Shown: positions 1 through 8,428, counted from the first letter of the stretch. The stretch is DNA of 64,000 nt from a bacterium (GCA_021809565.1 JAJZKG010000001.1:34691-98690), one strand, 5' to 3'. Program-made: numbers and translations. Notes: generated by a model not told the origin, from the letters alone.

Positions 1-974
1 GATGATTCATTACCAGAAGATGCAACTACAGTAATACCATTATTAATTGCATCCTCTATTTCTGTTTCTTCAGCAGAGGATGGAGTCATTGACTCTATAG
101 ATAGGTTGATCACATTTGCATGATGGGCTATTGCCCATTGTATCCCCATTATTTCTGCAGATATAGGAACTCCCTGGGAGTTTCCAATCTTTACTGGCAT
201 GATGGTGGAGTTGAAAGCAATTCCTGCAGTTCCATATTGTGTTGACCCAGATGCATCATTGTTAGTTCCTGATGCAATAACTCCTGTGACATATGTCCCA
301 TGCCCTACACTATCATATGGATGATATTCGTTAATAGTTTGATTATTGTATACAGCTAAAGCATTATAAGGATCTACTATATTTAGCCCTGATAGTGATG
401 GAGCTTGTCCATACACTGTCCCTGTTAATGGGTTTGTATAGTTTGTATATGCAACTCCACTATCAAGTACCGCAACTATGATATTTGAAGATCCTCCCAA
501 AGATTGGGTGAATCCTGAATTGGATACTACAGGAGCATTAATCATAAAAAGATTCTTTTGATTATTTATATCTACATTGTTTGGAAGCGAAGAAAAAGAT
601 CTTATATAGTTAGGGGTTACAGATTTAATATTGGCTGTTTCCTCTAATCCAGTTAGAAAATTCTTATAACTCTCATTCTGGGGTCTTTTTACTATTGCGA
701 TAGAATTATTTATATTTGACACTGAAGGTCCATGGAGTTTCGCTGATATAGATCCACCAGCCCCATTCTTATATACAACAATAGCTTCGTTACTATTATA
801 GTGTTGGTTATGGATAAGAGAGTATACCCTAGACTGAACAGATTGGTTTTGTGATGGTAGCCCCGATGCATATGTATTTGCTCCAATGACAAGAGGTGCT
901 ATAAATAGAGAAACTACGCCAAAAGATAGGGATACTATTTTTACAATTGTTGCCTTATTTCTTAATCTGGGCAT
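1..974 (-). CDS. Subtilisin-like S8 serine protease, secreted (3' end outside window)
   Basis: This is a partial gene of 324 codons running off the left edge. The ATG is at 974. Residues 1-36 are a signal peptide: a basic start, then a hydrophobic core ending near TYASG. An inhibitor-like propeptide region (about 40-140) follows. The catalytic Asp lies in AVLDSGVA (D171), the catalytic His in GHGTYVTGVIA (H225) and the oxyanion-hole Asn in VVASSGNES (N322). The catalytic Ser would lie beyond the window. These are the ordered landmarks of peptidase family S8, so an extracellular or cell-surface endopeptidase is expected. It begins 7 nt after the stop of the GH18-like gene and is probably co-transcribed with it, which suggests a secreted hydrolase operon. 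Substrate unknown. Confidence 0.9.
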   Translation of the reverse strand, partial: MPRLRNKATIVKIVSLSFGVVSLFIAPLVIGANTYASGLPSQNQSVQSRVYSLIHNQHYNSNEAIVVYKNGAGGSISAKLHGPSVSNINNSIAIVKRPQNESYKNFLTGLEETANIKSVTPNYIRSFSSLPNNVDINNQKNLFMINAPVVSNSGFTQSLGGSSNIIVAVLDSGVAYTNYTNPLTGTVYGQAPSLSGLNIVDPYNALAVYNNQTINEYHPYDSVGHGTYVTGVIASGTNNDASGSTQYGTAGIAFNSTIMPVKIGNSQGVPISAEIMGIQWAIAHHANVINLSIESMTPSSAEETEIEDAINNGITVVASSGNES

Positions 975-981
975 AATTCCA

Positions 982-3105
982 CTATTGTACAACATTAATG
1001 TTTGAAGTGGAACTGAAATTACCTATTCCTGTTCCATCATAAGTGGCATTTCCAAATGTATATACTCCTCCATCTGCAGTTAGAATATAGTATCCTTGAT
1101 TTTGAGGAGTTACACCAAAAGCCTTAGGAGTTTTTGAAGGTACATTAGGTATGTTGAACATGGATCCCTCGAATACTGCATCTCCAAATGTATATACACC
1201 TCCATCGGCAGTTATAAGGTAGTATCCATTGCCTGATGGAGTTAATGCAAAAGTGACAGTAGTTTTTACTGGAGCATTAGGTATATTAAATACAGATCCA
1301 TGAAACTGAGCATTACCAAATGTATATACGGCACCATTTGAAGTTACAATATAGTAACCCCCTCCATTTGGCGTTAGAGCAAAAGCAACCGGTGTTCTGT
1401 CTGGTACTGCAGATGCAGGAATATTGTATAGTGATCCTTGAAATACTGCATCTCCAAATGTATAAACCCCTCCATCAGCAGTCAAAACATAATAACCATT
1501 ACCAGATGGTGTTGTTACAATTGAAACTGGAGTCTTTACTGGAGCATTTGGTATATTAAATACAGATCCATAAAATTTTGCATTACCAAATGTATATATT
1601 CCTCCATCCTGTGTTAAGATATAGTAGCCAAGATCGGATGCTGTTGTTGCAATATTCACAGCATTATTATTTGGGGCTCCATTTACATATGACATATCAC
1701 CATAGTAATTAGCATTACCAAATGTTAGAACTCTTCCATGTCCTGATAGAAGATAATATGCTGAAGCTGTGGATGAAAAAACAGTATTTGATATAAAGAA
1801 CTGATTTAATGGATTCCACAGTGCCAAAGATGGTTCTTGATAACCTAAAGTCCATAAACTTACTCCACGGAGATTATTGTCTAGTACTTGCTGATAAGTT
1901 AGTGATAAAGATTCTGGATTCTCATAAAACCCTTCTCTCATTTGATCTGTGGAAGCACAATTTGGAGGAGTATTATTTGATGGGTAACAATATCCATACC
2001 ACGGAGTAGAGGATATTGAATCCCAATGTTTTGTACTAGCATTTTTGTATTTATCATTAGTTTGACCATAAGGCTCTTCTATTCCTGTTCCTGCTATTGC
2101 ATTAGCATAAAGATTAAATGATGTAGTTGCAGTATCATTTCCATAATATGGTACTCCAAAAATTATCTTATTAGCTGGGGCTACAGATGCATAATCTTTC
2201 ATCGCTTGTTTTACATCATACCAAAAAGGTCCATTCCCATTATTATAACCAGTCAAAGGTGCATTAGGGTAAGCTTGGGCTGAAGATGAAGTGTAGAAAT
2301 CATAAGCCATAACATTTAGTGCATCTGCTGCTCCAGCAAGTGCAGGGATATTATATAATGATCCAGTCCAATGTGCTGCCGATGCAAAGGTATCTACACT
2401 TATAAATGATCCAGGTATCTGAGAATGCATCTGACTAGTCATGTTAGATACAAAAGTTGTGAAATTATTTATTGTTGTTTGATTAGGGTTACCATCGGTA
2501 GTTGGGTTGTATTCAAAGTCTATATTAACTCCTTGAAGATTAAATGATTTTACTTCTTGTATAGTATTAGCAATAAGATTTTGTGCTACGGATGGTGTGT
2601 TTACAACACTTTGTATGTCTGATAGATTAAAAATCTTAATTGTTAATACTACTCTTACGTTATTCTGGTGAGCTAGATTTACCATATCTACAAATTGTGT
2701 TGAGTTCAATCCTTGATATCCAGGATCGTTAGGTGCATTTGTTCCAAAATTTCCACTAGAGTTTGATGTTATTCCAAAATATGCGATTGTTGTTAGATTG
2801 TTATACTGATATGACTGATATGCGTTACTTGATAAATCCCAATAAGGAGCAAATCCCATAACTTCTTTCTCCTGCCCAGATGGTCCATAAGCTGACAAGG
2901 ATCTAGATCCAAATTTTGAGGGCATAGGATTCGGTTTTTTTGTTGCAGGAGTAAAATTGTAGGTCTTATTCTTATACTCGTTATTCAAAAGTATATTGCC
3001 AATTTGTGAATTCAAAGGTGGCGTAGAGGATGCATATATAGATCCAGCAAACAAAAATAAAGAAAAAAAGACTGATACAAATAAGGCAAACTTAGTTACT
3101 CTCAT
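982..3105 (-). CDS. Secreted GH18-like glycoside hydrolase with six propeller-like repeats
   Basis: Starting at ATG 3105 gives 707 residues; a longer reading from TTG 3123 would overlap the promoter. Residues 1-26 are a signal peptide. Residues 80-430 read as a GH18 (chitinase/YaaH-like) TIM barrel: GFAPYW near the start, RVVLTIKIFN, and the active-site strand LQGVNIDFE with the putative acid Glu at 198. The first Asp of the usual DxxDxDxE motif is Gln/Asn here, so activity is uncertain. Residues 450-700 hold six repeats of about 45 residues, each with a GYY(I/V)LT...GGVYTFG(N/D)A core, probably a beta-propeller for substrate or wall binding. A GGATCTAGATCC palindrome encodes GSRS at residues 66-69, in the linker before the barrel. 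It is first in an operon with the S8 protease. Confidence 0.82.
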   Translation of the reverse strand: MRVTKFALFVSVFFSLFLFAGSIYASSTPPLNSQIGNILLNNEYKNKTYNFTPATKKPNPMPSKFGSRSLSAYGPSGQEKEVMGFAPYWDLSSNAYQSYQYNNLTTIAYFGITSNSSGNFGTNAPNDPGYQGLNSTQFVDMVNLAHQNNVRVVLTIKIFNLSDIQSVVNTPSVAQNLIANTIQEVKSFNLQGVNIDFEYNPTTDGNPNQTTINNFTTFVSNMTSQMHSQIPGSFISVDTFASAAHWTGSLYNIPALAGAADALNVMAYDFYTSSSAQAYPNAPLTGYNNGNGPFWYDVKQAMKDYASVAPANKIIFGVPYYGNDTATTSFNLYANAIAGTGIEEPYGQTNDKYKNASTKHWDSISSTPWYGYCYPSNNTPPNCASTDQMREGFYENPESLSLTYQQVLDNNLRGVSLWTLGYQEPSLALWNPLNQFFISNTVFSSTASAYYLLSGHGRVLTFGNANYYGDMSYVNGAPNNNAVNIATTASDLGYYILTQDGGIYTFGNAKFYGSVFNIPNAPVKTPVSIVTTPSGNGYYVLTADGGVYTFGDAVFQGSLYNIPASAVPDRTPVAFALTPNGGGYYIVTSNGAVYTFGNAQFHGSVFNIPNAPVKTTVTFALTPSGNGYYLITADGGVYTFGDAVFEGSMFNIPNVPSKTPKAFGVTPQNQGYYILTADGGVYTFGNATYDGTGIGNFSSTSNINVVQ
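2899..2910. repeat. GGATCTAGATCC palindrome inside a coding region
   Basis: This is a perfect copy of the dispersed 12-bp palindrome. It is read in frame as Gly-Ser-Arg-Ser in the linker between the signal peptide and the GH18-like domain. Confidence 0.7.
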
Positions 3106-3142
3106 GGTATTTAAAACTACCAAATATATATATGCTTGTCAA
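3106..3142 (-). promoter_or_regulatory. Promoter of the GH18-protease operon, leaderless
   Basis: On the minus strand TTGACA (3142-3137) is followed by a 17-nt spacer and TAGTTT (3119-3114). Only 8 nt separate the -10 box from ATG 3105, so transcription should start at or next to the start codon. This decides the start over TTG 3123. Confidence 0.6.
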
Positions 3143-3284
3143 TTTTAAATAAACTCAAGAAGAAGGAAAAGCTTAAGTCTGATGTTTATATGTGGTTAAA
3201 AGATATTTAATGTCTGTAATTTATCTAATATCAGATTTTATCTGGATAATATTCCTAGGAATGCATTCCTAGAGACGTACCAAT

Positions 3285-3335
3285 AGGGTTGCAACCTTTA
3301 AACATTTATAATATAATAGGGTTATAACCTTTAAA
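3285..3335 (+). promoter_or_regulatory. Promoter with paired operators for the DUF4143 ATPase
   Basis: TTGCAA (3289-3294), a 17-nt spacer and TATAAT (3312-3317) form a promoter. Two 18-bp copies of AGGGTTRYAACCTTTAAA, each with a GGTTnnAACC palindromic core, start at 3285 and 3318. They are 33 bp apart, about three helical turns. The first covers the -35 box and the second the transcription start. This is the layout of a repressor binding both sites, possibly for autoregulation; the repressor is not identified. Confidence 0.6.
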
Positions 3336-3344
3336 TTAAAACAT

Positions 3345-4556
3345 ATGGAAAATTTATTTACTATTTCAATCAATCTTATAAATACGCTCGAAAACATATA
3401 CGTTAGAGAGTGTTATGATAGACTAGAGACAGATCATCGAATAGTTGGAATTGTAGGGTCGAGAGGTATAGGAAAAACAACATACCTTCTGTATTATCTC
3501 AAGAGTCATTATTCTAACTCTGACAAGGGGTTATATGTATCTGCAGATGATATATATTTTAGTGCTCATAAATTGGTAGATCTTGTTGATGAATTTATTA
3601 AAGAAAGGGATGGAGAACTTATATGTATTGATGAAATACATAGGTATCCAAATTGGGTACAAGAATTGAAGAATATTTATGATAGATATCCAAAATTCAG
3701 GGTAATATTCTCTGGTAGCTCTAGTATTAATTTAATCAAACAGACATATGATTTATCAAGGAGAGCTGTACTAAAGGCTATGTATGGTTTTTCTTTTAGA
3801 GAATACTTAGAATTTACAACAAGTACTAAATATCCCATTTTGAGTATTGATGAAATTGTACAAAATAGGACATTGAGTATGAATGGTATAAGAGATATTC
3901 CAGGATTGATTGGTAAATATAAACAATACTTAAAAACTGGTTATTACCCATTAAATTTTGCCTTTTCAGATGATATGGATACGTATGAAGCATTGTTAGG
4001 ATTGGTAGATAAAACAATATATGTTGATATAGCTACTTATTATTTATTAAAGACATCCACACTGAATGTTTTTAAACAGATTTTATACTTTATACATACA
4101 TCAAAACCTTCAATAATAAACCCATCAAAGTTAGCTAATAGTTTGGGCAAGGATAATAAAGATATTGCTGGTTATTTAGATATGTTAAATGATACAGGAC
4201 TGTTGAGGTATCTTCTTATCAATAAATCTGGGTATGCATTGATTCGTAACACAAAGAAAATTTATCTAAATAATCCTAATTTAAGTTATGCATTACAATT
4301 CGATACAGGGAAACTTGTAGAAATAGGTGCATTGCGAGAGCTATTTGTAATATCACATCTGGATAATGCTGGATACAAAGTATTCTACTCTAAGAGAGGG
4401 GATATAATAGTTGGGAAATATGTTTTCGAGATTGGCGGGAAAAACAAAGATGCTCACCAAATCAACAGTATTGAGAATTCTTATCTACTTAAAGACGATG
4501 TATTACTTGGAGGTACTAGAACAATTCCGATATACTTATTAGGATTCCTATACTAG
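3345..4556 (+). CDS. AAA_14/DUF4143 family P-loop ATPase (copy 1)
   Basis: The protein has 403 residues. The N-terminal AAA_14 domain has a Walker A motif GSRGIGKTT (near residues 37-45) and a Walker B motif LICIDEIHRY (near 96-105). A sensor-like FSGSSSINLI, the SFREYLEF element and a C-terminal DUF4143 domain (about 200-400) with a winged-helix-like NPSKLANSLGKD stretch and a restriction-endonuclease-like tail follow. Proteins of this architecture are common, often stand-alone and often lineage-expanded in CPR and archaea. Their cellular role is not established; defence or selfish functions are suspected. It is a close paralogue, of identical length, of the minus-strand gene at 50661-51872. 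It stands alone under its own operator-bearing promoter. Confidence 0.85.
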   Translation: MENLFTISINLINTLENIYVRECYDRLETDHRIVGIVGSRGIGKTTYLLYYLKSHYSNSDKGLYVSADDIYFSAHKLVDLVDEFIKERDGELICIDEIHRYPNWVQELKNIYDRYPKFRVIFSGSSSINLIKQTYDLSRRAVLKAMYGFSFREYLEFTTSTKYPILSIDEIVQNRTLSMNGIRDIPGLIGKYKQYLKTGYYPLNFAFSDDMDTYEALLGLVDKTIYVDIATYYLLKTSTLNVFKQILYFIHTSKPSIINPSKLANSLGKDNKDIAGYLDMLNDTGLLRYLLINKSGYALIRNTKKIYLNNPNLSYALQFDTGKLVEIGALRELFVISHLDNAGYKVFYSKRGDIIVGKYVFEIGGKNKDAHQINSIENSYLLKDDVLLGGTRTIPIYLLGFLY

Positions 4557-4574
4557 GCTTAGAATTCTAGAGTT

Positions 4575-5894
4575 TTATTGTCCATACCAGTATTGGGCAA
4601 TCATACCAATACCTGCAATCTCATTTGTGTTCCAGTTACTTCCCGAAGGCAATCCTGATACAGTTCCTTGAACAGTAAATGTAGCACCATTCTGGGTCTC
4701 TCCATTAGTATTTGTTGCAGATAAACCATAATAATTAAATGAAGATGTATTCCATGCTCCATTCAATCCGCATGTTGAGGGGCAATCCCCAACATTTATA
4801 TTTACTGGACCAAAAGTATCATTAACTGTATCCCCATTTGTTCTTGCATTACCTTCTATATTAAAGAATAACCGAGGAGATAAACTTACAGTGACATCTG
4901 CAATAGGAGTACCATTTACATAAAATACAGCAGTAGAGTTCTGTGGCCACCACGCTAGTTCTACTTGTGTAGGACTATTTGACGCTTGAGATAAATATTC
5001 GTATGTGAATACACCATTTTGTACCCTTTCCCATGCATAATAAGGAAGACCATGAGATGATGCAGATGTTGAATCTGTCTGTATACCTACAGATATTGCA
5101 TTGTTATAAGCATCATGAGCATTTATGTATGCAGAATATCCAGATCCTGAACCTGACTCTGTTATTGTATCAGTGTATGTGAAATATGGATTACCTGCTG
5201 GAACTACAACAGGATTGGATACTACGGATCCTGGAGTAAACGATATTCCTGTAAATGTCGTGTCACAAATATCTCCAGGTTCCCTTGCTGCTGCTAAAAA
5301 TGATATAGATGGATTATTTTCTGCCACTGGATATACACCTAATGTTACCTGATTATCTATTATTACCGATATTCCAGTTGCAGTCCATGTAATTTGTAAG
5401 TGGTGAGAAGCTCCTGATATTGCACCTCCTGGCCAATATCCTCCCACAGGAACCCCATTAGCTGCTCCCTCTACCATTATTGTTATACCATTTGGTGACA
5501 CACCAGGGTCATGAATAAATCCAAATGCTATATAGTTTTTGGGATCATTCCAAAATTGTACTAACCCTTTATATCCAGTTCCTGATCCATATGCACAATT
5601 ACCATTTGGACAATATGTACCTTTTAAATCTACACTTAAAGTCCCTGAAGATGACCCACGGTATGTAGTTGTAGCACCTGATTGATAGTTTACAGGACCT
5701 GTTCCCCAAGCTCCTTGATTTTTCCTCATACCCCATGCATGAACAGTACTTCCATATGTTGAAGTGGTTGCATATAATCCTGGATCCCAAGAATATGGAG
5801 ATAATTGTGCTGAAGCAGCAAAGGATTTATGTGCAGTTAGTGTAAATATAACTACAACGAAAAACAAAAACATTAATGATTTTAAAATTTTCAT
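4575..5894 (-). CDS. Secreted protein with two concanavalin/jelly-roll-like domains
   Basis: The protein has 439 residues with a clear signal peptide (residues 1-26, ending KSFAAS). The rest is rich in Gly, Ser, Thr, Asn and aromatic residues and appears to be two beta-sandwich halves (about 30-215 and 235-400). Segments such as YIAFGFIHDPG, HHLQITWTATGISVIIDNQ and AVFYVNGTPIADV are typical of LamG/concanavalin-like strands that bind or cleave glycans. I do not see catalytic residues I would trust. It is convergent with the DUF4143 gene and has its own promoter. The family is not identified; a surface adhesin or lectin is a reasonable inference. Confidence 0.65.
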   Translation of the reverse strand: MKILKSLMFLFFVVVIFTLTAHKSFAASAQLSPYSWDPGLYATTSTYGSTVHAWGMRKNQGAWGTGPVNYQSGATTTYRGSSSGTLSVDLKGTYCPNGNCAYGSGTGYKGLVQFWNDPKNYIAFGFIHDPGVSPNGITIMVEGAANGVPVGGYWPGGAISGASHHLQITWTATGISVIIDNQVTLGVYPVAENNPSISFLAAAREPGDICDTTFTGISFTPGSVVSNPVVVPAGNPYFTYTDTITESGSGSGYSAYINAHDAYNNAISVGIQTDSTSASSHGLPYYAWERVQNGVFTYEYLSQASNSPTQVELAWWPQNSTAVFYVNGTPIADVTVSLSPRLFFNIEGNARTNGDTVNDTFGPVNINVGDCPSTCGLNGAWNTSSFNYYGLSATNTNGETQNGATFTVQGTVSGLPSGSNWNTNEIAGIGMIAQYWYGQ

Positions 5895-5931
5895 TAAATA
5901 TAATACTATAATATTGCATATTTTAAGTCAA
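5895..5931 (-). promoter_or_regulatory. Leaderless promoter of the secreted jelly-roll protein
   Basis: On the minus strand TTGACT (5931-5926), a 17-nt spacer and TAGTAT (5908-5903) are followed by just 8 nt before ATG 5894. Confidence 0.55.
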
Positions 5932-5942
5932 GTACCTATTGG

Positions 5943-6566
5943 TTAATATGAGTAATGTATACAATGAAAATCGGTTAATCTTAAAGTTGAAAATGTTAAC
6001 ACTGATCCTAAAAAACATGGGGATCCGGATCTAGATCTAGATCTAGATCCAATAGTTTCGCCGTACCTAATTTTCATATATTCAAGATCTTTAGGGTATT
6101 CTGTATTTATTTGATCTATCAGTTCTTCTATACTACAACCAATCCCTTTATTTCCAATTATTATAGATCTTCTTATATCCACTAAAAGATCAGATCCTCT
6201 CATTTTTTGAAGCAGACTTTCTGAAACCTTTGGTATTGGTAATTCAAATTTTTGGTATAGTTCTCTAATCTCTGAATAAATACCGAAAGCCCCTCTTTTA
6301 AATAAATCATCCTTTCTCTTCCCGTGCTCCATATCAATAGGGACTCCTCCAACCCTTCTTGTGATCAGATCTAAAATTTTTACTAAATGGGGTTGTGTCC
6401 TTTCTAACTCCTCTCTGGCGATTCCTTCTGGTTCATACCCAAGTTCAAATAAAGATGGGGGTTCAATAGATCTTTTTGTCTCTTGATACTCTGTCTCTTG
6501 ATACTCTGTCTCTTGATACTCTGTCTCTTGATACTCCTCTACTAATACCTGTTCTACAGTCTCCAT
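5943..6566 (-). CDS. Hypothetical protein, paralogue of the next minus-strand gene; carries two repeat insertions
   Basis: The 207-residue cytoplasmic protein belongs to no family I recognise. Its core aligns with the neighbouring gene ending at 6977: QPHLVKILDLI against QPSLVKILNAI, GAFGIYSEI against GALSIYTDI, YPKDLEYMKIRYG against YPHDFEYIKKKYP, and GSVLTFSTLRL against GALLTFAILKF. Two insertions are absent from the paralogue. An N-terminal EYQET repeat comes from four 15-bp units, and GSRSRSRSGS is encoded by the GATC palindrome array just before the last helix. The C-terminus is shorter than in the paralogue, so this copy may be degenerate. The start ATG 6566 is set by a leaderless promoter. 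Confidence 0.6.
   Translation of the reverse strand: METVEQVLVEEYQETEYQETEYQETEYQETKRSIEPPSLFELGYEPEGIAREELERTQPHLVKILDLITRRVGGVPIDMEHGKRKDDLFKRGAFGIYSEIRELYQKFELPIPKVSESLLQKMRGSDLLVDIRRSIIIGNKGIGCSIEELIDQINTEYPKDLEYMKIRYGETIGSRSRSRSGSPCFLGSVLTFSTLRLTDFHCIHYSY
6021..6050. repeat. Tandem GATC palindrome array inside a gene
   Basis: The array is GGATCC followed by GGATCT and then overlapping AGATCT units ending in AGATCC, 30 bp in all. It expands the core palindrome in steps of 6 bp, keeping the reading frame (GSRSRSRSGS on the minus strand). Confidence 0.75.
6481..6540. repeat. Four tandem 15-bp repeats in the 5' part of a gene
   Basis: The unit TCTTGATACTCTGTC occurs three times without a mismatch and a fourth time with a changed end. 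On the minus strand it encodes the repeated pentapeptide EYQET. The near-identity suggests recent slippage, and changes in copy number would not shift the frame. Confidence 0.85.
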
Positions 6567-6600
6567 GACCTTATAATATATCTGTAGGGTAACTTGTCAA
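6567..6600 (-). promoter_or_regulatory. Leaderless promoter of the repeat-bearing hypothetical gene
   Basis: On the minus strand TTGACA (6600-6595), a 16-nt spacer and TATTAT (6578-6573) are followed by 6 nt and ATG 6566. Confidence 0.5.
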
Positions 6601-6605
6601 GTGTG

Positions 6606-6636
6606 ACCTTACAAATACCCCCCCTATTTGTAAGGT
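6606..6636. promoter_or_regulatory. Inverted repeat with C7 loop between divergent genes
   Basis: The arms ACCTTACAAATA (6606-6617) and TATTTGTAAGGT (6625-6636) are exact reverse complements around seven C residues. The site lies just upstream of the minus-strand -35 box and before the plus-strand small ORF. It may be a shared operator or a structured element; there is no T-run to make it a terminator. Confidence 0.5.
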
Positions 6637-6681
6637 ATATGTATACAAATATTTATATCTTGGTCAAATGAGGGTAACATT

Positions 6682-6933
6682 ATGAGTATACAAGCAGTTT
6701 CAAAATCAATAAACGGCTACTTATAAAAAATAGATATGGTAATGAAACAAAATTTAAAAAGTGGAAGTGAATATTTTGGAAGACTATTCATAAATTTATA
6801 TAGACGTAAACGTTGGAACGACATTTTATCTTTAGGAAGGGAAGTTGGCAGTAAAATGGGTATAACTAGTGAAGAACAGGTTTATAAAATAATCAAGGAT
6901 CGAGGATCCAGGGATCACAGATTCAAGGATTGA
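6682..6933 (+). pseudogene. Small basic hypothetical protein with a premature stop
   Basis: An open frame from ATG 6682 (MSIQAVSKSINGYL) meets TAA at 6724-6726. It continues in the same frame to 6933 (from M at 6736: KSGSEYFGRLFINLYRRKRWNDIL and so on). The downstream part alone is 65 codons. Either translation starts at 6736, or a single nonsense change split an 83-codon gene; I favour the latter weakly. The C-terminus reads RGSRDHRFKD, encoded by a degenerate GATC-repeat array. No family recognised. Confidence 0.4.
6898..6930. repeat. Degenerate GATC-palindrome array at a gene end
   Basis: The sequence contains GGATCGAGGATCCAGGGATC followed by GATTC and GGATTG motifs. It forms the last codons of the small ORF and its stop, as if the array had replaced the original C-terminus. 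Confidence 0.5.
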
Positions 6934-6976
6934 GGGTTTAGTAAATCTATATTCAAGGGGTAATCAGAAATTTAAC

Positions 6977-7762
6977 TTATTTGTTTTTTATACGTACTCT
7001 TTTATCAAAATGACGACGATGGCCTCTTGCTATACTGTTTCTTGATTTTTCTATTTCACCTATAAGGTATTTTGATATTTCATCTATATCTCCGCTATAT
7101 CGTTTTATAAGAGACATTCTACAATAAAGACGGTTCCAAATTATGACTTGATCACTTGATGAAAGAGAGACTAACTCAGCTAATTCTGTAATTCTCCTGG
7201 TTAATACAGACTTCCATTCTTTAGAGTTATATTCAAGTGGAGTATATGGAGGAGAGATATCTTGCTCTTTAATAACAGGATTTTCTTCTTCAAATTTTAA
7301 TATAGCGAATGTTAATAAGGCTCCCACTGTCTCTGGAGAATAGAGGTTATGAGGATATTTCTTTTTGATATATTCAAAATCATGAGGATATTTATCCTTA
7401 ATCTCTCCAATAAATTGATGAATGATATCACCTTCTGGTATACCATCTTGTATAAATTTTTTTATACTCCCTACTAAATCTGAATCTATAATTCTTTTAA
7501 AATTATAATCCTGCAATTGTGGTATTTCTTGATCCAATGCTAAATTTTCAATATCAGTATAGATAGAAAGTGCTCCATGTATGAATTCACCTTGTCCACT
7601 TACAGTACCCTCTCCAGATATGGCGTTTAATATTTTTACTAAACTAGGTTGTATGCTCTCAAGGTCACTTATTGATATTTCTGGTATCTTTAAATCTTGT
7701 CTAGACAAGGAAGGAACTTCTATTTGACCTCCTTCACCACGTATTTCTTCTTCGTTAGTCAT
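6977..7762 (-). CDS. Hypothetical protein, full-length paralogue of the 5943-6566 gene
   Basis: The reading from ATG 7762 gives 261 residues. The longer reading to 7819 starts on the TTG of the -35 box and is rejected. The protein is charged, cytoplasmic and mostly helical, with no signal peptide. Relative to its paralogue it keeps the ...SPETVGALLTFAILKFEEEN... helix uninterrupted and has an extra C-terminal domain (about 185-261). That domain ends in a strongly basic tail with RGHRRHFDKRVRIKNK, which could bind nucleic acid. I do not recognise the family. The pair is probably a tandem duplication separated by the small ORF. Confidence 0.65.
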   Translation of the reverse strand: MTNEEEIRGEGGQIEVPSLSRQDLKIPEISISDLESIQPSLVKILNAISGEGTVSGQGEFIHGALSIYTDIENLALDQEIPQLQDYNFKRIIDSDLVGSIKKFIQDGIPEGDIIHQFIGEIKDKYPHDFEYIKKKYPHNLYSPETVGALLTFAILKFEEENPVIKEQDISPPYTPLEYNSKEWKSVLTRRITELAELVSLSSSDQVIIWNRLYCRMSLIKRYSGDIDEISKYLIGEIEKSRNSIARGHRRHFDKRVRIKNK

Positions 7763-7790
7763 GTTAAGGAATATTGAAATTAATGGATTT

Positions 7791-7819
7791 ATTATATAAG
7801 ACCTATAATATTTTGTCAA
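7791..7819 (-). promoter_or_regulatory. Promoter of the 6977-7762 gene
   Basis: On the minus strand TTGACA (7819-7814), a 17-nt spacer and TATAAT (7796-7791) lie about 28 nt before ATG 7762. Unlike its neighbours this mRNA would carry a short leader. Confidence 0.6.
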
Positions 7820-7928
7820 TCAATATTCATTCCTTATTTTCTTGATGATTAATGATTTTTCAAATATATGGTAGAGAATTTATATGAATCTTTTTAATTC
7901 ATAGATGATTCATATATTTAATAATTCT

Positions 7929-8123
7929 CTATATCATTTTTTCTTTTTTGCCCAGATCTCTTAGAGATATAATTCTGATTTTATTATGTCTTTTTGTAAA
8001 AGAAATAATAAGATCTTTATTTTTAAAAGTTTTTCTTAAAGCATAGTATCTTATTTCATCTTTAGTTGGATGTTTAATATTTTTAAAACACTTCGGTTTT
8101 ATCTTGAAGATGATACATGATGT
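7929..8123 (-). pseudogene. Remnant of a BrnT-like toxin
   Basis: The minus strand has an open stretch without a start codon ending at TAG 7931-7929. Its conceptual product ends in NKDLIISFTKRHNKIRIIS followed by LRDLGKKEK. This matches the C-terminal pattern of BrnT RNase toxins (FxxFTxRxxxxRIISxRxxxxKE). The N-terminal half and any BrnA partner are missing, and the fragment abuts the promoter of the VapBC pair. This accounts for most of the otherwise gene-free 7763-8170 interval. Confidence 0.5.
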
Positions 8124-8132
8124 AAAGCAATA

Positions 8133-8161
8133 TTGACAAAAATGTAAAGCAAGTATACAAT
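8133..8161 (+). promoter_or_regulatory. Leaderless promoter of the first VapBC pair
   Basis: TTGACA (8133-8138), a 17-nt spacer and TACAAT (8156-8161) are followed by 9 nt and ATG 8171. Confidence 0.65.
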
Positions 8162-8170
8162 ATATGTACT

Positions 8171-8428
8171 ATGCAAGAGTTCAAAACTACTTCTTCAAAA
8201 AAAGGTCAGATTACTATTCCTGCTCCAATAAGGAAACATCTTGGAATCAATAGGGGCACCATTATATATTTCAAAATCATAAATTCTACAATGGTTGGAA
8301 TGCCTAAAAAAGAGTATAACATATTGAAATTAGGAGGATTTTTAAAGGATAAAGACGATTCTAAATCATATAAAAAGATATTAGAGAGTTCCTATGAAAA
8401 ATCGATAAAATCAAGGTTGAAATTATGA
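8171..8428 (+). CDS. AbrB/MazE-type antitoxin (VapB)
   Basis: The 85-residue protein has the SpoVT/AbrB swapped-hairpin signature at its N-terminus: TTSSKKGQITIPAPIRKHLGI, then a TIIYFKI strand. A C-terminal helical tail would wrap the toxin. It should bind DNA as a dimer and repress its own promoter. The PIN-domain toxin gene starts inside its stop codon region (4-nt overlap), so the two are translationally coupled. Confidence 0.88.
   Translation: MQEFKTTSSKKGQITIPAPIRKHLGINRGTIIYFKIINSTMVGMPKKEYNILKLGGFLKDKDDSKSYKKILESSYEKSIKSRLKL

Noticed and set aside
3105..3123. Start of the GH18-like gene at TTG 3123
   Set aside because: The codon lies upstream of the -10 box, and the signal peptide begins naturally at ATG 3105.
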